NCBI GenBank assembly: GCA_015057005.1
Contig: SVFF01000010.1
Location: forward strand, 23,746 to 87,745
Direction of reading: 5' to 3'
Source of the DNA: Lachnospiraceae bacterium
GTDB taxonomy: Bacteria > Bacillota > Clostridia > Lachnospirales > Lachnospiraceae
DNA: 64,000 nt
Shown piece by piece: positions 58,706 through 64,000 of this stretch. A program made the position numbers and the translations under genes. Position 1 is the stretch's first letter. Every line of letters starts with the position of its first letter. A model generated the notes under the pieces. The model saw only the letters and a list, made by a program, of their open reading frames with translations, was not told the origin of the DNA and did no database searches.

Positions 58706-61700
58706 ATGCAAAAACTGGAAGAAATCTTACAAAATCCCGGTATGGAGTACCGCAATGAGACCAGATGGTGGCTGGCAGAGGGTATGCATACGGATGAGAC
58801 TTTAAAGGAAGATATGCAGATGCTGGAAGAGTGCGGATTCGGCGGCGTGGAATTTTTGGCGATGAACGAATACGGTGCAGATTCCAGGCGTTACGGCTGG
58901 GGCTCTGAAGAGTGGATCCATGACTCCCATCTGCTTTTGGAGGAAGCCACAAAGCGCGGCATGGCAGCCAGCATGACCAGCGGTACCAACTGGTCCAATG
59001 CCAATCTTTTGAATATTGTGCCGGATGATAAGGCGGCGTCCAAGGAATTGGAATTTGTAGAGACAATTCTGGGAGCCGGAGAAGTGTTCGATGGACCATT
59101 GCCAAAGCCGGAAGTGAAGAACCCCAATGTCCACGAGCAGGAGCTGATTGCGGTGGTGGCCTCTAAAATAGCTGATAAGAGCACTGAGGCAGGTGCCGTG
59201 CTGACATCAGAAACTGCTGCAGAAAGTGGTATTAATGAAGTGACTGTCATTGGCAAAGAAGCCATCGTTTTGACTGATCTGGCATCAGAGGATCATCTGC
59301 GCTGGCAGGCTCCTGAAGATGGACAGTACCTATTGTTTTTCTTCTGGATGCACGGAACAGGACAGCAGGCGACTCCTTCCTGCGGTATCTCCTATACGGT
59401 CAATTATTTGGATCCTTACGGTGCAGAAGCACTGATCGATTATTGGAATAAAGAAGTTCTCACAGAAGAGATGCAAAAGTGGATCAGAGAAAATGCCCGT
59501 GTGCAGCTGTACATGGACTCTCTGGAGCTTGCCACCTATGGAAAGGGCGGACAGTTCTGGGGGTATCATCTGATGGAGGAGTTTAAAAACCGACGGGGTT
59601 ATGACCTGGCTCCCTACCTGCCTCTGATCGTAAAGAAGCAGGGCTTCCTGCCCATGGCTCAATATTATTACACCTGTGGTGACGAACAATTTGAGTTCCG
59701 TCTGAAAAATGATCTTTATCAGACCATGACAGATTTATATATGGAAAACATGTTGAAGCCTCTGCAGAGCTGGCTCCATGAAGTGGGAATGGGTCTTCGT
59801 GCAGAGATTTCCTACGGTATGCCCTTTGAGATTTCCCAGCCCGGCAAATATGTGGACGGTGTGGAGACTGAGTCCCACGAGTTCGTCAACCAGATTGATT
59901 ACTACAGAGGACTTGCCGGTACGGCCCATGTGTACAATCACCTGTTTTCCAGTGAGACCGGAGCGACGGTTTATAATTACAAACTGCCTATGAATTTCTA
60001 CCAGCAGATTCTGTACACCCAGTTTGCCGCTGGCGTGGCCCGCACAGTAATGCACGGTTATTCCAGTGTGTGGGGCTCTGAGAGTGCTACCCTTTGGCCC
60101 GGCCATGAAGGAATGTGGTGTTATTTTTCAGAACGTTTCGGTCCCCGTCAGCCGGCCTTCAGGCATTATAAAGACTGGAACAAGGCGGTGGAGCGTTTCC
60201 AGTATCTGCTGCGCCGGGGTAAGCCCAGAGTGGATATCGGTATCCTGCGTCTGGATTATACCTTTGATTGTGATGTGACCATGCACATCGATTACTATGA
60301 AAAGCTGGTGATGCACTCCAATGAGGGCATTTATTGGAAACATCCCGGACTGCAGAATGCAGGCTATACCTACGATTATTTTTCTCCCAATATGCTGGAG
60401 GATATTGATTTTGCTGACGGTGAGCTGGCGCCCTTTGGCCCCGGCTATCAGGCGATCCTTGTCTATCAGGAGTATATGCCTCTGGCTGCGGCAAAGCGTC
60501 TTTTAGTTTTGGCAGAAAAAGGACTGCCGGTGGTGCTGGTCAATGGTGTCACGGAAAGTGTGGCGCTTTCTTTCTCAAAAGACAGACATCATAAACAGGC
60601 TGCCGTCTATACTCCTTATCTGGACGGACAGGATGAACAGCTTGCGGCTGTGATTGCAGAATTGCGGGCTCTCCCCAATGTGGGAGTGGCAGATGGCCCG
60701 GAGAATGCCCGGGCTGCACTGGAAGCGTTGGGCGTATATCCCCGAGCTGCTTTCGCAGAGCCTAACAGCAAAATACTGTCCTGCCTGCGCGATGACGGGG
60801 ATGTGAAATATTTGTATCTCTACAATTACATGTACCTGGAAAAGGAGCCCGTATCCTTTAAGGTGTCTGTTCCCGGAGAGGGGGCATTGTACAGAATTAA
60901 TTGCTGGACCGGAAGGGTGCAGAAAATGACCGGCTGCGAGAGCAGAGATGGCCGGACTTTAGTTGAGATTAGCCTGAATCCCGGTGAAGCAACGGTGCTG
61001 ATGCTGGACGGTTCTGAGAATATAGAGGATATGGAAGAAGAATGTTCTGCTGCATTGGAACGTTTTGCAGGTGTTGCCGGCGATGTTACTGACAGCAGCG
61101 TGCTGCAGTATCAGACCGCAGACATACCGGCTCCTATTCAATTGGACAAGTGGCATCTGCAGGTGGAAAGCTGGGATGAAGGTGAGCGTATGGAGCGCAT
61201 AGAGGACAGAGGACTTGGTTACGTGACCAAAGAGTATGCTTACGATACCAAGAAGACCATGCTTGATGCAGGAGAAGTAGAGCTGAAACCCTGGCTGGAT
61301 ATCCCGGCTATCGGTCCTGAGGTATCAGGTGTAGGATTCTATACTTGTGAATTTGAAGTGCCGGAAGCGTGGAAGTCCGATGCCGCACAGGAAAAATTGG
61401 GCGCGGTGCTCAAACTGGGTTACACCAACGGAAATACGGTAGCTGTTTATGTAAATGGCAAAAAGGCCGATGGTGTCGACATGAACAATCCTGTGGTTGA
61501 TATATCGGATTTGCTGATACCCGGCAGGAATACAGTGCTGGTGGAGGCGGCCAGTACCCTGAACAACCGCCTGCACCAAAAGGAATATTATGCCAAGATC
61601 CGCTACCGCCAGTCTCTTCTGTTTGGCTGGAAACTGCCGGAAGATCCTTACGCGCCTACCCTGGAGCCCTTCCAGGAATGCTGGCAGTCAGCTCCACAGC

Positions 61701-61783
61701 CCTATGGTCTGACGGGCAAGGCGGAAGTGGTATTTTATGAAAGGGTATGTAACTCTATAGAAAAGAATTGTTTAAAGGGATGA
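58706..61783 (+). CDS. GH106-like glycosidase (alpha-L-rhamnosidase type)
   Basis: A 1025-residue cytoplasmic enzyme. The N-terminus YRNETRWWLAEGMHTDETL followed by LEECGFGGVEFLAMNE is the GH106 barrel start (R/P-x-W-W-x, T-x-E-x-I/L, D-L-x-x-M-x-x-x-G). FKNRRGYDLAPYLPL, GSESATLWPGHEGMWCYFSE and LAGTAHVYNHLFSSETGA are further family-like blocks. The C-terminal ~250 residues contain a galactose-binding-like beta domain (CEFEVPEAW...GNTVAVYVNGKKADGV). GH106 removes alpha-L-rhamnose from pectin and glycosides. GGAGG lies before ATG 58706. A GH36 gene follows after 14 bases, so the two form an operon. Confidence 0.8.
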   Translation: MQKLEEILQNPGMEYRNETRWWLAEGMHTDETLKEDMQMLEECGFGGVEFLAMNEYGADSRRYGWGSEEWIHDSHLLLEEATKRGMAASMTSGTNWSNANLLNIVPDDKAASKELEFVETILGAGEVFDGPLPKPEVKNPNVHEQELIAVVASKIADKSTEAGAVLTSETAAESGINEVTVIGKEAIVLTDLASEDHLRWQAPEDGQYLLFFFWMHGTGQQATPSCGISYTVNYLDPYGAEALIDYWNKEVLTEEMQKWIRENARVQLYMDSLELATYGKGGQFWGYHLMEEFKNRRGYDLAPYLPLIVKKQGFLPMAQYYYTCGDEQFEFRLKNDLYQTMTDLYMENMLKPLQSWLHEVGMGLRAEISYGMPFEISQPGKYVDGVETESHEFVNQIDYYRGLAGTAHVYNHLFSSETGATVYNYKLPMNFYQQILYTQFAAGVARTVMHGYSSVWGSESATLWPGHEGMWCYFSERFGPRQPAFRHYKDWNKAVERFQYLLRRGKPRVDIGILRLDYTFDCDVTMHIDYYEKLVMHSNEGIYWKHPGLQNAGYTYDYFSPNMLEDIDFADGELAPFGPGYQAILVYQEYMPLAAAKRLLVLAEKGLPVVLVNGVTESVALSFSKDRHHKQAAVYTPYLDGQDEQLAAVIAELRALPNVGVADGPENARAALEALGVYPRAAFAEPNSKILSCLRDDGDVKYLYLYNYMYLEKEPVSFKVSVPGEGALYRINCWTGRVQKMTGCESRDGRTLVEISLNPGEATVLMLDGSENIEDMEEECSAALERFAGVAGDVTDSSVLQYQTADIPAPIQLDKWHLQVESWDEGERMERIEDRGLGYVTKEYAYDTKKTMLDAGEVELKPWLDIPAIGPEVSGVGFYTCEFEVPEAWKSDAAQEKLGAVLKLGYTNGNTVAVYVNGKKADGVDMNNPVVDISDLLIPGRNTVLVEAASTLNNRLHQKEYYAKIRYRQSLLFGWKLPEDPYAPTLEPFQECWQSAPQPYGLTGKAEVVFYERVCNSIEKNCLKG

Positions 61784-61797
61784 GGAGGAAATTGATT

Positions 61798-63828
61798 ATG
61801 GCAAGAATTGTATCCTTTGATGAAGAAATCAAATATGCGGAAGCCAATTATAAAAAATTGTTTGCAGATCCTGCCCGGATTCCTGTGCGTTTTACTCTGG
61901 ACAGTAAGGAATACCTGGGTTTTGGTGAAGAATTTGAAGTGAAGCGGGAGATTTTTCCTGCAGGCACCCAGGTGGGAACCGATTTTGACCAGCTGCGGAC
62001 TTACAAATGCCTCAGCGATTACGGTGAGAAAATCACAGCAAAGCATCCCAGTGGTATCACTGCTGTGGTAAAGACTGCTGTATACAAAGCACACGCAGCA
62101 TTTGAATGGGCAGTGACCTTCCGCAATGACGGTACCGGTAATTCTCCCATGCTTTCCGATATCAATGCTGTTGACATGGAATTTCAGGGAAAGAATGCTT
62201 ACCTGCAGCATTTCGTGGGAGATGATTATGCAGATCCACAGGCAATGATGCCTATGGAGACCCTTCTCAGAAGAGGAAGTGCTGTGGAGTTTCAGCCCGT
62301 AGGCGGCAGACCCACCAATTTCCAGATGCCCTTCTATCGCCTCAGTGTAGGAGAGACTTCTGCTGTGATCTCCGTGGGATGGGCAGGACAGTGGAAGAGC
62401 CGTTTTGACGCGCTGGCTCTTGTTGATGGTGTGCATTTTACCGCAGGCCAGGCCACCTTTAACGCCTATCTGCTCCCCGGAGAAGAGATCAGAACTCCCA
62501 TGATCACACTGCTGTACGCGAATTGCCGTGCTGACGACAAAGACGGTGAAATGCGCCTGATCAATCTGTGGAGAAGATTCCTCATAGACTGCAATATGCG
62601 CCGGATTGACGGCGAGTTGATGCCGCCTGTATCAGCGGGAACCACCTCCTGGATTAACAGCGAAATGGAGAATTCCACAGATGAGAACCAGATTGCGGCA
62701 TTGGATGTCTATAAGGATTATGGCATGAAGCTGGATTACTGGTGGATGGATGCAGGCTGGTATTTTAAGGGGAACCATGAACGGATTGCACACTGGCATG
62801 AAACCGGAAACTGGGAGGTGGATACAAACCGTTTCCCCAGCGAATTTAAAGCAATTTCCGAGCATGCTGCCAAGACAGGTACCAAGACGCTTTTGTGGTT
62901 CGAGCCGGAGCGTGTGGATCCCGGTACTTATCTTGCTGAAAAAACGGAATGGCTTGTGAGCCCCAGACTTGCTGATATGGGAAATGCAGAGTTTAGGGAG
63001 TGGCTGCAGGAGAGAGTCTTCAGCGTGCTGGAGAGAGGCGGTATCTCCCTGTACAGACAGGATTTTAATATTGATCCCCTTTCTCATTGGCAGGAAGCCG
63101 ATGCAAAGCGCGGTCCTCACAGAGAGGGTATCTGCGAGAACCACTATGTGACAGGTTATCTTTCCTATTGGGATGCGATCATCGCCAGATTCCCTGATAT
63201 GATGATTGATTCCTGTGCTTCCGGAGGCAGACGTAATGATCTGGAGACCATGCGACGTTCCATCGCCATACATAAGACAGATGCCGATTATTCTAATTTT
63301 ACCCGCAAACAGGCTATGCACTTGTCCTTTTATCAGTGGCTGCCTTACTTCGGAACTTTGGTGAACGGCCCCGGCTATAAGGGCAATCCTGAAAAGTATG
63401 CTTACCGTTCTGCCAATGTTATCTGGTGTGCATATACCTATGATGTGCGCAAGAGTGCGGAGGAGAATGATATTGCTGCCGGATTGGTTGCCATGGAAGA
63501 GTGGCGTGACACCAATATGTATTACTACGGGGATTACTATCCTCTGACCGAGTGGTCCAATGATGAGACAAAATGGATCGGCTGGGAATTCTACGATGAA
63601 GAGAAGCAGGGAGGAATCCTGCAATTCTTTCGCAGGGATGAAAATGAAGAGACGGAGCGTATTGTAAAGGTGTACGGTGTGGATGCTGATAAGAACTATC
63701 TGGTACATGATTACGATGCGAATAGTGAGACTGTGATGACAGGACAGACCTTGTCTGAGCAGGGTATTGTGGTGAAAATCCCTGAAAAGCATTCTTCTGC
63801 ACTGATCAAATTTACAGTTTGCGAATAA
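61798..63828 (+). CDS. GH36 family alpha-galactosidase-like enzyme
   Basis: A 676-residue cytoplasmic enzyme: N-terminal beta-sandwich (about 1-260), TIM barrel and short C-terminal beta domain. Catalytic barrel motifs are present: DYWWMDAGWYF, TLLWFEPERVDPGTYLA, SLYRQDFNIDP (nucleophile Asp) and MMIDSCASGGRRNDLETMRR (acid-base Asp). It should hydrolyse alpha-galactosides or related alpha-linked sugars. GAGGAGG sets the start at 61798; the upstream in-frame ATG overlaps the GH106 gene and lacks a site. Closes the operon, followed by a terminator. Confidence 0.9.
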   Translation: MARIVSFDEEIKYAEANYKKLFADPARIPVRFTLDSKEYLGFGEEFEVKREIFPAGTQVGTDFDQLRTYKCLSDYGEKITAKHPSGITAVVKTAVYKAHAAFEWAVTFRNDGTGNSPMLSDINAVDMEFQGKNAYLQHFVGDDYADPQAMMPMETLLRRGSAVEFQPVGGRPTNFQMPFYRLSVGETSAVISVGWAGQWKSRFDALALVDGVHFTAGQATFNAYLLPGEEIRTPMITLLYANCRADDKDGEMRLINLWRRFLIDCNMRRIDGELMPPVSAGTTSWINSEMENSTDENQIAALDVYKDYGMKLDYWWMDAGWYFKGNHERIAHWHETGNWEVDTNRFPSEFKAISEHAAKTGTKTLLWFEPERVDPGTYLAEKTEWLVSPRLADMGNAEFREWLQERVFSVLERGGISLYRQDFNIDPLSHWQEADAKRGPHREGICENHYVTGYLSYWDAIIARFPDMMIDSCASGGRRNDLETMRRSIAIHKTDADYSNFTRKQAMHLSFYQWLPYFGTLVNGPGYKGNPEKYAYRSANVIWCAYTYDVRKSAEENDIAAGLVAMEEWRDTNMYYYGDYYPLTEWSNDETKWIGWEFYDEEKQGGILQFFRRDENEETERIVKVYGVDADKNYLVHDYDANSETVMTGQTLSEQGIVVKIPEKHSSALIKFTVCE

Positions 63829-63932
63829 TCATTGAAAATCATTATAAGAAAAGCTCTCCTTACCCGAGTTACTGTCTGATATGTACCCAGAATCCTGGAC
63901 ACATTGATTTTATGAATTAAGCACAACAAGCC

Positions 63933-63976
63933 ATGGATGTTTCCCTGTATTTTACAGGGGGCATCCATTTTGTTTT
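63933..63976 (+). terminator. Terminator of the GH106-GH36 operon
   Basis: ATGGATG/CATCCAT outer stem and CCCTGTA/TACAGGG inner stem, followed by TTTTGTTTTT. Confidence 0.92.
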
Positions 63977-64000
63977 TGCCTGAATTCTTTTATTGTTATA

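Noticed and set aside
62632..63792. 386-codon frame opposite the GH36 gene
   Set aside because: Antisense shadow of a conserved enzyme; no ribosome site or domain.

Overview
The window reads as chromosomal DNA of an anaerobic Gram-positive Clostridia member, most probably a Lachnospiraceae gut commensal. The signs are strong AGGAGG-type ribosome binding sites, no LPS or outer-membrane genes, a glycyl radical enzyme with its activase, ThrE-type split exporters, a CD3324-type regulator domain, many glycoside hydrolases, and tRNA genes without an encoded CCA end. No prophage, insertion sequence or CRISPR array was found.

Layout. 1-3.9 kb: start of a Na+-pumping decarboxylase beta subunit on the minus strand behind a yybP-ykoY-type riboswitch, then a DUF1700 protein, an Asn/Gln-rich peptide, a THUMP rRNA methyltransferase, RdgB, a phosphoesterase and tRNA-Pro. 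4.0-6.9 kb is a gene graveyard: two truncated genes that meet tail to tail (PBECR2-type nuclease and Abi/AbiF-type toxin), a well-formed small RNA gene upstream of the Abi remnant, and two frameshifted genes (GH36-like, PlsC-like). 6.8-13.7 kb: a glycoside-hydrolase-like protein, a TRIC channel, a four-tRNA cluster, small unknown proteins, a GNAT and a methyltransferase behind a terminator-bearing leader. 13.8-29.9 kb: sugar and amino-acid metabolism (GH28-like enzyme, glycine riboswitch plus AGCS symporter, isomerase, FGGY kinase, ThrE exporter pair, HTH-PfkB fusion plus class II aldolase, MalQ, CYTH, DJ-1, M18 aminopeptidase). 30-37.5 kb: repeats and AT-rich, probably acquired genes (CD3324-APH fusion, RsmC-like methyltransferase, S8 protease, broken SGNH esterase, a MurA with Asp at the usual Cys position). 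37.5-48.5 kb: PlsY, DegV, two GH2 enzymes, an AraC regulator, an AraC-glycyl-radical-enzyme fusion and its activase. 48.5-64 kb: PBP1A, YigZ, MgtE, a MATE exporter, a D,D-carboxypeptidase, an M81 peptidase, and GH106-like and GH36 enzymes.

How it works together. Several GHs (GH2, GH28-, GH36- and GH106-like) with AraC regulators, sugar kinases, an aldolase and MalQ describe a plant or host glycan degrader. The cell-wall set (MurA, PBP1A, carboxypeptidase) is scattered. The most notable items are the AbiF-type ncRNA locus, the AraC-GRE fusion, the MurA substitution, and two families of structured intergenic repeats whose stems show compensatory base changes between copies.
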